Source: Spirogloea muscicola (Eukaryota; Streptophyta; Zygnematophyceae; Spirogloeales; Spirogloeaceae). Taken from it: DNA of 54,740 nt. Location of the stretch: the NCBI GenBank assembly GCA_009602725.1, contig WELB01000092.1, positions 145,418-200,157 of the forward strand. The letters are read 5' to 3'. Under the pieces are notes generated by a model. The model ran no database searches and was not told the origin of the DNA. It saw only the letters and a program-made list of their open reading frames with translations. Numbering within the stretch: position 1 is the stretch's first letter; each line of letters begins with the position of its first letter. Position numbers and translations under genes: made by a program. Positions 20,468-30,879 of this stretch are shown here, piece by piece.

Positions 20468-21991
20468 TCAATTTTTACACTTAAATACCGTAAGTATTAA
20501 ATACGAGCTACAATGACGAGGGTTAGGAGGTCTTGGAGAAACGCCATCCACTCCGTACTTCACGTGGAGATGGCCGGCCTTCCGGCGACACAACAAAGCC
20601 AGCCCCTTTGGCGGTTTCACTCCGCGACTGCTCGGCACAATAAAGAAGACCGGTTCATAAGAACTGTGTAAACTGAGCTTCATCACATGCTCGCAGCTAC
20701 CTGCAACTGATTAGGAAGAACCCATAGAACAAGGGACCTTCATTTACCAGCGCTTGCATAAGCCCATGCACAGATTGTACTACTGGCACAACAGAGTTTG
20801 TGCACACTCGCTCTACAAATTCAACCAGCAATCTACATCCATGCCGCTGAGTTGCCCATAAGCAAGATAAGGAAGGCCACTCACTTTTCCCTTTAAACTT
20901 GTACTGGCCCTTCGGGCGTGTGGATGGCGTAGACGACGTCGGAGGCTTTGGCGGCTGTGGGCAGTCCCGTATGCGATGCCCATTGTTGCCGCACCAGTAG
21001 CATGCCCAATCTCCGTCGGGGACAAACTTCGATTTACCCTTGGGTACTGCCACCAACCGAGACGGCTGCCGAGGCCTACCACCGTAGCCGTACCTAGGCG
21101 TGAGACGCTTCACAACCGAAGGCCCCGGCGCGTCACCGTCCTCACGTTGGAGCAGGCGTTTCTTTGTCGGGTACATCGGAAAAGATTGGCAGGCCTGCTC
21201 TGTAAATTTGTCGAGGGACGTTACTGCTTCACGCGTCAGCTTGTCAAAGTTGGGACAGTACCGCCACATGATGCGAGAGGCCCGCCTTCAATCTCTGGAC
21301 TTGGTCCATGGCGCAAATGTTGCCACGCTTCACCAATGATAGATGAGAATGTCGTATATACTCTCGAAATCGTCGTCGACCATACGGATGGCGTCGAGTT
21401 GGTACGAACATTTAGCTCCACATGTACTTCACCATACAAAGAGGGCAACGAGCGGGTTAAGATGTCCCAGGTGTTGTACACCCTGGGTGTAGAGGACGAC
21501 TTTGTACTTTCCTTTATGGCGGCTGGATCTCCTGTGAGGTAAGTGGCGGCAATCCCCACGCGGGATGTCAAGGCGCCTCGCACAGCACAACCATGCGTTC
21601 ATCTCACGAATCCAAGCTACGAGGCTGCCCTGCCCATCGAACTTCGAGGGCTGGCATGGCTGGGCACGCCCCAACCGCGCACCGTGGCTCAATTCAGCCC
21701 GGAGGCGACGAAGACGACACTCATCCGCGCACATGCGGCTGATCAGGGTCCTTACATCCTCGCTCGGCAACCTCAACACGGAAGTCACTAGCGGATCCCC
21801 ACCCGGGACCGCAGCCTCGACTTGCTCCCTTAGGCGCCGCGGCTCGGACGCTGTAAGGCCTCGGCCGCTGTAAGGGCGTCTGCTCCGGCCGCTTTGAGCT
21901 CCGCCATCTTGTTTGCCACTTCCACGACCTCGGCCGCTGGTACTACGGGCGGAGGGGCGCTAGGTTGCGCACTTGAATCAGCGGACTCCAT
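20468..21991 (-). pseudogene. Family A gypsy gag with zinc knuckle
   Basis: The minus strand starts at 21991 (MESADSSAQPSAPPP, then an Ala/Glu-rich helix). It continues, with frame changes and stops, through PSKFDGQGSLVAWIREMNAW (about 21620), the gag core (about 21240-21580), and a basic C-terminal domain with the CX2CX4HX4C knuckle CYWCGNNGHRIRDC (about 20960-21000). A post-gag segment (GVKPPKGLALLCRRKAGHLH, about 20560-20620) ends at about 20468, where the element is truncated before protease and RT. Its primer-binding site and 5' LTR follow at 22537-23397. Confidence 0.75.
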
Positions 21992-22536
21992 GCTTTTTTA
22001 CACCAACACACACTGAAAGGGCAAGTCAGAGGAGAGGGCGTACATCACACCGCCGAGACAAGACTACCACAATATACTGAGCAAGCTGGTGCCCCAGGCA
22101 AAGCAAAGCAATCATGGCAGCGCGCAAGTCATATCCCCAGAACGCAAAGCAGCACACGCAGCCGAGAGAGGGGCCAGAATTGGAATACGGACAAGCCTCT
22201 GGCACATGGCCAGATTTTGCCGCCCATCGGCGGTCGGTTTCACATCCTTGTCACAAAAGCAGACAATTCGCGACCGCAGGTGCTTACGCAGGCGAAGTAC
22301 TGACCTGGCAATTGCGACTGCCGCCGGGGTGGATAACCACTTATCATTGGCGACTCCGGACGCGTGGATGCATGGGCGAGTGGACCACGGTATCAACCGG
22401 CCCGCCGATGCAGATCACGAGTACAGTCTGGCAAGGGGTCTCAAATCACAGTCACAGACTAGTCAGTGCCAGATCATCAGAAGGAACCTTGCATTGTCTG
22501 CCATATCGTCACAATATACGAGGCTAGAAGAAGCAA

Positions 22537-22553
22537 GGACACCTCTGATGCCA
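22537..22553 (-). promoter_or_regulatory. Primer-binding site
   Basis: On the minus strand, two bases inside the LTR end, TGGCATCAGAGGTGTCC differs by one base from the initiator-Met type TGGTATCAGAG core at the equivalent place of the other family A element (6000-6016). Confidence 0.65.
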
Positions 22554-22555
22554 AA

Positions 22556-23397
22556 TGTGACGTTCTGAACCCTAAACACGCAATCATGGTTTAGTACGTC
22601 CTTGTGATTTCGGACCTAGGGGGCTTGGGAACTACCCCTACAAATGGGACGCCAGCGCAGAGGCGGCATACTCGCCCATACCGCGCAGCAGAAGTCTTAC
22701 CCCTGAGGCGCCACCAGAAGGCGGCGACTCTACTAAGGGTCTGGTGCTTGGTAGCTGTCCCCAGATGGGGCGCAGCCATGGCACTTACGGATACCCGACG
22801 ATGTCCGCAGCGACGAGTTGTGGCGACGGGCTGAGCAGCAGACGGCAGAAGCAGGGCGAGGCGGGTGGCTGCGGCAGCAGGCAAGCAGGGCTGTGCCGCT
22901 CTCTGAGCGTCACTGCTCCGACTGATGAGTCTGGCCTCGGCATACTACTTATGAAGTTCCACCTGCCACCCCTCCCCAAAGGGTGTGATGAGGGTAGTCC
23001 CAATGTCCTTCCCCTGAGGGACAGAACCGACAGTGGGGATATGGCATCCAAGGGGCTGGCCCCCGTTATTTGCCGGACGCTGCCGCTTGCAGCGAAGCAG
23101 CGCCGGGCAGATGGAGTACAACTCCACGGCGATGCCGCTTGCAGCGAACCAGCACACGCCGACAAGGGTACGGCTCCGGGGCGGTCTTGCTGACAGCGAG
23201 GCAGCGCCCACCGACTGGGATTACGATTCCCGCGTGCATCCGAGCAACGCCTCCAGGCAGAAGATCTTCCGGACAATGCCACTCGTACCGCCGACTCCCG
23301 ATCGGTGCCACGTGCACCGCGCTGGCCGATGCCACGTGCATGCGCGGTATGAAGCCCAGTGGCCTCTTGGCACTCCCAAACGGGAGGGGACGTTATA
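22556..23397 (-). repeat. LTR family A, 5' LTR of the 20.5-23.4 kb element
   Basis: Runs from TGTGACGTTCTGAACC to GGAGGGGACGTTATAT and aligns with 6018-6781 and 18054-18816. The longer size reflects extra sequence at about 23050-23330. Orientation is set by the adjacent primer-binding site and the minus-strand gag. Confidence 0.7.
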
Positions 23398-23880
23398 TAG
23401 TTTGTGGCTGCTTGCTTCCGCAGATAGCTGCCAGCTGGTGCCTGCGAGGTTGAGTCGCGGCCCGACAGCGGCGCCACGGGGCCTACCTTTCGCTGCGCAG
23501 ATTAGCACATGTCGTGTAGAGGGTTGGCTCCTGGCCCCTCCAGCCGAAGCCAAGAGGGTCAGTTCATGCGTGTGTAGAAGCAGGTTTTTACATGGCCCGT
23601 GATTGTCAATGTATTGACGAAGGACGCCTACGACCGAGGCAACTCAATCCCCTCGGCCATGCAGGCAAGCCACGCACGCTGTTGCCAGAACGGAAGTTAA
23701 GCCAAAGAGGGCGAGGGCTGCGGAAGCCAACCAATCAATCAGAGTAAGTATGTCAAATAGGCGAACCTGTAGGAGATGACCCCCGTCGCCCAAGCATCTG
23801 ATAGAGGGGCACAATCCAGACTGGATACGACAGTGGAAGATGAGCGTCGCAGAAGGTTGAGGAGGCTGCCAGAAATTCAC
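23398..23880. other. LTR-like scraps, no gene seen
   Basis: 23440-23600 resembles LTR ends (GGCGCCACGGGGCC...TTTCGCTGCGCA), related to the 12880-12930 segment. The rest, to 23880, shows no recognisable feature. Confidence 0.35.
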
Positions 23881-23899
23881 AACAATTCAAGGAGCCTGG

Positions 23900-24370
23900 C
23901 AAGACTTGCTTGTCTCGCCACACCTGGTGCCACCAATTGGATCACCTCACACGCCGTTGCCAACGCCTTCAGCATCAGCTCCGAGGCCTTTCGGACGTTG
24001 CTTCAACTCTCGGACGTTGCTTCAACTCTTCCTCGGCCTCCCACCTGACTGCCTAATTGGAGTGCGCCAGTGTGAGTGTGCTTCCGTGCAGAGGGTGCCG
24101 AGCTCGCCACTCACGTGCTGCGATGCCCCGCTGGACCAGAAGTGTTGGGCATCCACAACCTCCTCCGCGATGCCCTGGCGGGTTTGATGCGCGACGCCGG
24201 GGTACCGTGCGGTCGTGGAAGTGAACAACATCATGCCTATCACCGCACACTTGACCAGGGGCCTTGGTCGATGTTGTTGTTACGAAGGCCTATAAAGGTC
24301 CAGCCAGCATCGACACACATCGCTGACCACGCAGTGGGTAGTGCAGAACGAAGAAAGTTGCAGCGCTAGT
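23900..24370 (+). pseudogene. LINE fragment, C-terminal half
   Basis: Frames on the plus strand encode ISSEAFRTLL, then GLPPDCLIGVRQCECAS, then AEGAELATHVLRCPAGPE and NLLRDALAGLMRDAGV. The same succession occurs in the LINE copies at 31440-31680 and, for the first part, at 37800-37880 minus. The Cys/His spacing looks like the zinc-binding motif found after the RT domain in LINEs. Decayed by frame changes. Confidence 0.6.
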
Positions 24371-24532
24371 CCGATTACCCCCGATGCGATGCAGCTTCTG
24401 CCAGCGGCAGTCGACATCTTTGGCTGTTTAGGTCCTCATTTCCACACTCTCCTTCAGAACATTGCCAATCTAGGCTACACACGACATGCAGATGTGTTCC
24501 CGGCTGAGATGGGTACAAAGATGGGCTTTGTA

Positions 24533-24900
24533 ACGTCCCCACCCGTTACGTGACGTTTAAGCTTGGGTCAACGCTAACGTGTACTAACGGCGCGCGGCCC
24601 CAGTATCGTTGGCCTGTTACACGAGGGCGACGCGCGACGGTGACGCGCGGCGCGCTGCGGCTCGCCGGAGCTGCCGCCGCATGGCCGCCCTTGCCGGAGC
24701 TGCTGCCGCATAGCCGCCGTACAGCCGGAGCTGCCGCCGTGTCACCGCCATATCGCTGCCGCACAACCGGTGCGGCCGGCGCATCGCCGACGCACAGCCG
24801 GCTACCCGGCGGTGCCGCCGGACTCGTAGTGACATGCTTGTAATGCGTGTGGCGCCGCGCCGCGCAGCGCGGCGCCGCTGCCCCCACGATCGTATTCCCA
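24533..24900. repeat. GC-rich degenerate CGG/GCC repeat region with LTR-like start
   Basis: Starts TGTAACGTCCCCACCCGTTACGTGACG, a family A-type LTR terminus. It then contains degenerate reiterations of CCGGAGCTGCCGCCG-type units between 24650 and 24800. Open frames on both strands arise from the low-complexity GC content and are not supported as genes. Confidence 0.4.
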
Positions 24901-25289
24901 CTGTCAGGCCCGCCTTCTCGAAGGTGGGCCTTGAGGCGAGCCTCCCAACATTTGATTCAAACCTCCTTCCTTTGCTTATGTCCCTGTTGATCTCTCTTTC
25001 TTACCCTTCAGAGCCAGCCCAAGCTTGCCATTTGTTGGCTTGCCACGTCAGATCTGCCAGAAATGCAAGGTGTTACTGGTGTTCATAAAGAGCTGCTTGT
25101 GGTGGCAAAGCCTTGCAGCTAGTGCATTGCACAACACAGATGCTAACTCAAAACGATCTGATGGCTGGAGTTCTAGATGCACATCGCCTTACATGGAGGA
25201 ATATTGCGCCTTGTCGGTGTGAACTTCAATTTACCTTGGGCATGTTCTTCTGTTCTTGGATTTCGTAGTGCTTCTACTTGTGTCATTGA

Positions 25290-25512
25290 TATTGATTCTT
25301 GTAGGACCTGCGAGGTCATTATGTGCAGCATGAATTAGTGAGTGCGGTCCGTCAATGAAAGATCAGGATTGTTCATGCATCATTGGCTGCATACTGTATC
25401 CAGGAACTTGCAAACTTTAGTCACTTTGCAGGAGGGCAAAGACAAGGGGTCAAGTTGGAGCTAGACCGTTGGCGCAACAAGATTGTCAAGAAGGTACGTA
25501 GTAAAGGCATAT
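25290..25512 (+). CDS. Possible exons of an unidentified gene
   Basis: Two stretches look like small exons. One, at about 25304-25337, lies between TTCTTGTAG and a GTGAGTGC donor and reads DLRGHYVQHEL. The other, at about 25432-25494, lies between CACTTTGCAG and GTACGTAG and reads GQRQGVKLELDRWRNKIVKK. I recognise no family, and neighbouring exons were not found on 24900-26000. The interval also holds an isolated fragment near 25150-25205 (LMAGVLDAHRLTWRNIA). This could be the end of a plus-strand gene convergent with the receptor gene. Confidence 0.3.
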
Positions 25513-26321
25513 TCTCCAGCTCCTAAATATGGGGTCGTTGATGCTTCATACAACAATGTGGCATAGATGATGTGAGGAAGATTATCGTTGCTTTTTGCGA
25601 GAGTTGGATTGGAGAAATGCATAAGTGTGTGGTGACTTTTTCATGCTCACAACAAGCACAGTGGGTGCCGTAGAGTGGCAAAGGACAAAAGCTGCACAAC
25701 AACCTGCAAGATGGAAAGACCTGGGCACAGTGTGCAGCAGGTATGTTTCATTGTACGAGCCTGTCTCAACAGCCAAATGAAAGTGCCTCAAATGATAGGA
25801 GCTGAATCTAGCAGATTCAATCTGACCTGCAATATAATGTGCTTCAAATTGCTGGAAATTGATGCCCTGCATACAGCAGATATGAACAGCCCTTTGTGCA
25901 CCTTGCCAAGAAGGAGCCCAAATGCAAAGTTGGACATGTTTAGTTTAAGATGCTCGCTTGCTGCTCAGATACGTATGTGGCAGGATAAGAAGTCTGATGT
26001 TGTAACGAATTGGTCTGGCGTATGAAAGCAAGAGTCCTCACTTTTCCTCATGGAGGCAGCACTGAGCAGTTGCCGTCGCCAAAGCGCACCCACCTTCCTC
26101 GCCAGGCTCTTGACATCAGAGTGCCGTGTACCCAATTCAGCACGCTTGGCCTCCAGCACGATGCTCATTTCCTCAAGCGCCTTCCGCAAACGCCCGTCGC
26201 CAGTCATCAAGGAGCCAAGGCGCACGAAAAGGCGGCTAGAGCACGCATTTCGGTGGCCTCGTTCCTCGGCCTGGATCTGCAGAATACTTCGGATGATGCT
26301 TTCTTCCTCCACGAAGCTTTC

Positions 26322-28150
26322 CTAACCCTGCAACGACCTGCGCAGAGCCTCATACAGGTGCTGCGTTTCCGCATGCCTGCTGCCTAGGACCTGCTCTGCA
26401 TTGGAGATGCTCTCTCGCAGCGGCTCTGCCTCCTCGAAGCGCTGTTGCTCAAGGCAGAGCTCTGCGAGCTTTGCCAGAGTGCGAGCCAGCTGGAGGTCGC
26501 CTGGCGAGTTGCTCAAGGTAGCGGCTTGAGCACTTCGCTGGACACCTAGTGCCGGCCTCAGTAGCTGTTCTGCCTGGGTCCACCATAGCTCACCAACACG
26601 TCTAAGCAGGTCAGCATAGTCGCGGTATGCGGTTGCCGTCAAGCTGTGCTCGCCCCCAAGCTTCGCCTGACGAATCTCCACAACCTGGCAGAACAGGTCC
26701 TCTGCTTCAGCAAAGCAGGGCGGCCCAAGCAGCTTGAGCACGTTGGCAAGGCCCTCAAGCGCAAATGTGGTGACCGGGTGTCCCACACCATTGGCGTCCT
26801 CTGAGATGTGCCGTGCTTCGCGGGCCCTGGTCTTGGCCTCGGCCAGCCGCCCCTGTGATGCCAAAGTGGCAGCCAGCGTGGTGAGGCAGATTGCAGTCTC
26901 TGGCCAGCGCGGGCTGAGAAACTCCTGGCGGATGGCCAGGCTCTCCCTTGCATACCTCTCCGCCTCCGCATGGCGACCAACGGTCTCCAGCACAATCGCA
27001 AGGCGACTCAGCGGTGTGGCGCATTACAACCAGCGGCTTGATCTCGACGACCTGCCTGTCGGATGCTGAGCGAACGCAGGGCTAGGTCCTCTGCCTCGCT
27101 GCGCTTCCCTTGGTTGTGGCAGAGCTCAGCGAGCAGGTTGAGCGTAGTGGCCACCAGGCTGTGCTGCTTGCCAAAGCGGAGCTCGCGGAGTCCCAGTGCC
27201 TCACGGCATGCTTCCTCCACTTCAACGTACTTGCCATTGCTGCGCAGGTCGCTGGCAAGCATCATCAGGGACTGGCAGACGAGCTGCGTGGACTTCTCAG
27301 TTGTCTGCAGCTTGCGCCGCAGCTTCAGTGCACGGCGGCTCAGCTGCTCCGCTTCCGTGTATCGTCCGAGCACGCCCAATACCCACGACCTCCGGTCGAA
27401 CACAGATGCGCAGACGGCTGGAAGGGCATGCAGGCGGTGCTCAGCAGTCCAAGCCAGGCGGTCAGCCAGATGCAGCGCATCTGAATATCGCCGGAGCACG
27501 AAGCCAAGGTGGTTCACCAGACGCAAAGCAGGGCCCTCCACAAAACGTGCCAGCAGGTCCTCAGAGAGTGCAAGCACAGGCTCTTGAGAGTGGCTGCTCA
27601 GAGCAGCACGGATGGCATGATGGCTGTGCTCAGGGTGCGTGTCCACGCAGGCGCTGGAGGTACAGAGGCTAGTCACCATGGCTGTGCCGGCCTCGGTGCT
27701 AACCTTAGCCTTGCCGTATTCTTGCACAAGGAGGTGGAAGATGAGGGAGCTGTCGCACTTGGCGCGCCTCGCCATGCCGTAGTGCACAAGCAGCCGCACA
27801 GCCTCGTCCACTGCTGCTGGCTTCTGCCGGTCCACCGCGGCCTCAAATAGGCTATGGGGTCTACCTGGCCCTTGCCGGCTTGCCTCCTCTGCTTCCACCT
27901 CCTCCGCCAGCCTCGTCCTGAATTTCTGAGGGGCCAAGGACTTACTACGATCACCGTCGCCCTTCATGGCCCCCTCTTGTCGTCTCGGTCCATCTTGGAC
28001 TCTGTGCGAATCTGGCGGCGCAGTGGGCTGCAGAGTCCGCCGGATGCTTGGGAGCAGGGCGGCAGCCTGAGCCAACAGAGGTACTGGAATGGGCACACCG
28101 GCAAACCAGCCTGCAGCATGTGCCGTGTCGACAGCGAGCTCCCTGTGCAC
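26322..28150 (-). other. TPR solenoid of the receptor
   Basis: A winged-helix-like stretch (FAGVPIPVPLLAQAAALLP, about 28070-28130) is followed by a linker. About eight tetratricopeptide-type helix pairs come next, for example LGRYTEAEQLSRRALKLRR, SEAEDLALRSLSIRQ, GRHAEAERYARESLAIRQ and RFEEAEPLRESISNAEQ. The spacing is about 42 residues, as in kinesin-light-chain-type TPRs. Such arrays act as ligand-sensing or autoinhibitory regions. Confidence 0.8.
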
Positions 28151-28163
28151 GGGGGCAAAGTTT

Positions 28164-28931
28164 TCATCGCACTGCAGTAGCTCGACGCTTGCAGGGCAGC
28201 ATGGCGTTATGAGCAAGCTGCCGCAGACAGAATGCCAGGCTGAATGTGAGGTAGCCCAACCTGCCAGCAAGGTCCTCTGCAGCCTCCAGCTCCTCACCAC
28301 CCAACTCCTCGTGGCCGAGCAGCAGCGCCATGGCGTCGCGGTGAACCAGCATGTCGAGCGGGAATTCTGGGAAGTTGGAGACTCCACTCAGACGAGTCGT
28401 GATGAGGATGTGGCACGCTTCTCCAGTTGGCAGCACCTCCGCCATCACAGCATTATCGCGCTCCAGGTTGTCCAGGACCAGCAGAGTGAGCCCACCGTCG
28501 CCCTCAAGTGCCCGCCGTACAGCTTCCACATTCCGCCGCTCTGTGTCACAGCCTGGCAATGGCGGCTGCAGACATAAATCACCGTCTGCCGTGTGTGCTG
28601 CTCCCTCCTCCTCCGTTCCTTGCGCCAGCTCGACGCCTGGAGGTTTCGCGAGGCCGAGGAAGGCAGCCGCAATCCTGGAGCCAGAAGCGTCCAGCCAAAG
28701 GATGCGCGAATAGCCGCGGCGGTGCTGGTGCACGTATTCAAGCGCGAGCTGCGTCTTGCCAATGCCGGGGAGGCCGCACATGGCCGCGCGGCCATGGTGT
28801 GCCAGCAGCTCGTGCAGCGACTCCAGCTGCGGCGTGCAGCCGAGGAACTCGACATTGCGTGGGAATGGCGTGGTGTCGATGGTGGTGGGCGTGCGCGGCG
28901 GCCGGCCGAGGCGCTCACACGCGGAGCGCAC
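28164..28931 (-). other. NB-ARC domain of the receptor
   Basis: A continuous open frame with the NTPase motifs in order: P-loop AMCGLPGIGKTQLALEY (about 28740-28790), Walker B/kinase-2 LTLLVLDNLERD (about 28450-28490), RNBS-B-like CHILITTR (about 28390-28420) and a degenerate GLPL-like segment (LGYLTFSLAF, about 28230-28260). The linker before the P-loop (NVEFLGCTPQLESLHELL) is typical of plant NB-ARC starts. Confidence 0.9.
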
Positions 28932-28955
28932 GGCCTCGTCGATGCACAGGTCTCA

Positions 28956-29414
28956 GTTGCCTCCATGGTCGCTCAGCTTGTCCATCGTGACTGCAGCCAC
29001 CCTTGCGACGTTGTGGCGCCATGCCGCCTCGTCGCCACCGTAGCACTCCCACAACTGGCCGCCGTCGCAGCCGGGCTCGCTCCACAAGCCCGGCCGTGCT
29101 ACGATGCGCTCGCCATCCACATCGCTTGCTCGGAGACCCACAAGGATCGGCAGCACGCAGCTCCGGTCGAGGAACACCTCCAGCTCCTGCATGCAAACGC
29201 CGCTTGCGAAGAAGCCCAGCACGACGATGCCCAGGCGCGCCGTCCTCATGGCGGCGGCCGTCACGGCGGAAGCATCGTCGCCGGGCTGCAGCGACCGCTG
29301 GTCGAAGAAGATGGCAAGGGGGCTGCCCGCGCCAGGAACGTGCAGAAGTCGCGCTTGGTGTCCGGCCCGCGGTGGCACGAGAACACGTCATAGGGCTGCT
29401 GGGGCGCCCCCGGC
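28956..29414 (-). other. TIR domain of the receptor
   Basis: Starts with YDVFSCHRGPDTKRDF (about 29345-29395), the classic plant-type TIR box 1. After the frameshift it continues IFFDQRSLQPGDDAS and LGIVVLGFFASGVCMQELEVF. The Glu of the CxxEL block aligns with the NADase catalytic glutamate of plant TIRs. It ends RVAAVTMDKLSDHGGN before the TGA. About 150 residues, the normal TIR length. Confidence 0.85.
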
Positions 29415-29455
29415 GGCCCTGGCGACGGCTTCCACGGAGTGGAGCTGCGGGCCAT

Positions 29456-29880
29456 GGGCTCGCGGCGTCACGACCACGGGCGCTCGCCGAGACGCCCACT
29501 CTCGAGCGGCCGTGCGGCGCAGGAACGGACTCGCCACGGGCAGAGTGCCTGCAGTAACGAGCTGGCCCACTGCACCAGGACAGCGGGCAGGACAGTGAGG
29601 CGGCAGTGGACGAGGAATTGAGAGTGCGTTCAGTGATGAAGGGCCTGACTGGAGCACCGGCGAGGCACCTCGAGCACCTCGCGGAGAGCGCGCTTGCGGC
29701 GGCGCCTCCCACGCGAAGGAGGCCGCAGCTCTGGAGGCGGCAGCGGCAGCAAGTGGCCGGCTCCACAGTGAGAGAGGCTCATCCGAGAGGAGGCCAGCCG
29801 CAGAGGAGGGAGCTGAGAGCGCGGCGCGGGAGGGGGAATGGAGGGAGAGGCTGGCCCGGAGTGGGGTTAGTGGAGCGGGG
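29456..29880. other. 5' flank of the receptor gene, GC-rich
   Basis: Presumed promoter and 5' untranslated region of the TIR-NB-ARC-TPR gene. Open frames on both strands are compositional. Nothing specific was identified. Confidence 0.35.
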
Positions 29881-30260
29881 TCGAGCAGCTTGCCCCACTG
29901 GGCTGGGGTAAGTGAAGGTACGGAGCCGCGGGGGGCCGCGAGTTACTGGGACTTGCTTTTGGCACCCTCTGACTCTTTGGACCTTGTCCTTGTCCTTGTT
30001 GTTTCGGCTGGCCTTTCCTTTGGCCCCCTCGCCCCATTGTCAATTCTTTTCGGGCTGGCTTCTCACAGCGCTTGCCCCCATTGGGAGAACCACCCTTCTC
30101 CCAATGGGGGCAAGCGCTGTGAGAAGCCAGCCCGAAAAGAATTGACAATGGGGCGAGGGGGCCAAAGTACGAGCTAAGCAGCGACTTCGGGACCTGAAGA
30201 GGCTATGGCAGAACGGGGGAGGATGGACCACTCAGTAACTTACGAGTGAGGGGCCTCAAT
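29880..30260. repeat. LINE-tail repeat containing a perfect inverted repeat
   Basis: Holds the GGGCTGGCTTCTCACAGC...TTGGGAGA unit in both orientations. The arms are 30019-30089 and 30096-30166 (71 bp each, identical as reverse complements) around a 6-base loop (30090-30095). Confidence 0.9.
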
Positions 30261-30275
30261 CTGACAGACTAGCTG

Positions 30276-30440
30276 CCGGAAAACTATTGCCCTGACGAAA
30301 GCCGGAGGCCGCAGCGAGAGCCCGGCCAGCACGCAGATGCAAGGCGTGGGCCATGGACAGCTGAAGGGAGACGGACAATCGCATACGATATACCTGAGCC
30401 CACGAGCCAGCGGCCATTGGGAGAGCCACTTCTCTTTCCT
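30276..30440 (-). repeat. LINE 3'-end fragment
   Basis: The minus strand reads GSWAQVYRMRLSVSLQLSMA, ALHLRAGRALAAASGF and ends near PAASLSD, the C-terminal tail of the LINE protein. Almost identical to 1-150. Confidence 0.75.
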
Positions 30441-30539
30441 TCACACCAATAGCGGTGCGCTAGCCCGACGAATGTCGGGTGGCGGGGGTGGCGGGCTTAC
30501 TCACTGCCCCAATTCCGTAGCCGTGCGATATCAAATCGA

Positions 30540-30712
30540 CACCCCGCCGTCCCCAGGGGCTCTGGCTGTATCGCTTCAACGCTCCCTTGCCCACGCCGTC
30601 CACACGCGAGCAGGCCGTGCTATGGCCACCGCCTCTGGGTCTCGGCGGAGTGCCTCTTTCCCTGCAGCGAGCTACTCTGACCTGATGTTGCTCACTCGTG
30701 GGTACTGAGCTT
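30540..30712 (+). repeat. LINE 3'-end fragment
   Basis: The plus strand reads LAVSLQRSLAHAVHTRAGRA and ends PAASYSDLMLLTRGY then stop, the same C-terminal tail. It lies in the opposite orientation to the neighbouring copy at 30276-30440. Confidence 0.7.
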
Positions 30713-30879
30713 CCCTCTGCATCGTTTCTATGTACTGCAGTGGTTTGTAGTGTAGTCCTTTTCCCGGCTCCTATTTCTTTGGCTTTGGACATCGTCCATT
30801 CTTTTTTGGGCTGGCTTTGCCAGCCCCTCTTCTCTATGGGCGCGCACTTCTTTTTGGCGGCGCACGCGGGTTCCGACGC

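Larger units (their letters stand above)
25965..29455 (-). pseudogene. TIR-NB-ARC-TPR immune receptor (NLR), disrupted
   Basis: On the minus strand, starting near 29455, the domains run TIR, NB-ARC, then kinesin-light-chain-like TPRs. This is the architecture of TIR-NBS-TPR receptors, cytosolic ATP/ADP switches that on activation assemble TIR domains into NAD+-cleaving enzymes. The frame is broken by a frameshift in the TIR at the 5-G run 29318-29322 and an in-frame TGA (28953-28955) between TIR and NB-ARC. There is also a frame change after NB-ARC (about 28200), a double frame change near 27000, and an in-frame TAG at 26322. Between lesions the sequence is long and well conserved, so it is either a young pseudogene or suffers from assembly indels. 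It is divergent from the EP gene at 34068. A truncated second copy lies at 37412-37800. Confidence 0.8.

Noticed and set aside
24550-24900. Ala/Arg-rich ORFs on both strands
   Set aside because: Degenerate GCC-type repeats; no conserved motif and all frames are open for compositional reasons.
27063-27850. Plus-strand ORFs of 120-175 codons across the TPR region
   Set aside because: Antisense of the well-supported minus-strand TPR coding sequence; no independent motifs.
26322-28955. Reassigned stop codons (alternative nuclear code) explaining in-frame TAG and TGA in the receptor
   Set aside because: The gene also has frameshifts, and neighbouring well-formed genes end at normal TAA codons without internal TAG or TGA. 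A pseudogene or sequence errors explain it better.
29388-29766. Alternative longer minus-strand N-terminus of the receptor upstream of 29455
   Set aside because: Frames upstream are GC-driven and lack TIR similarity; the TIR begins about 20 residues after the ATG at 29455, a normal spacing.
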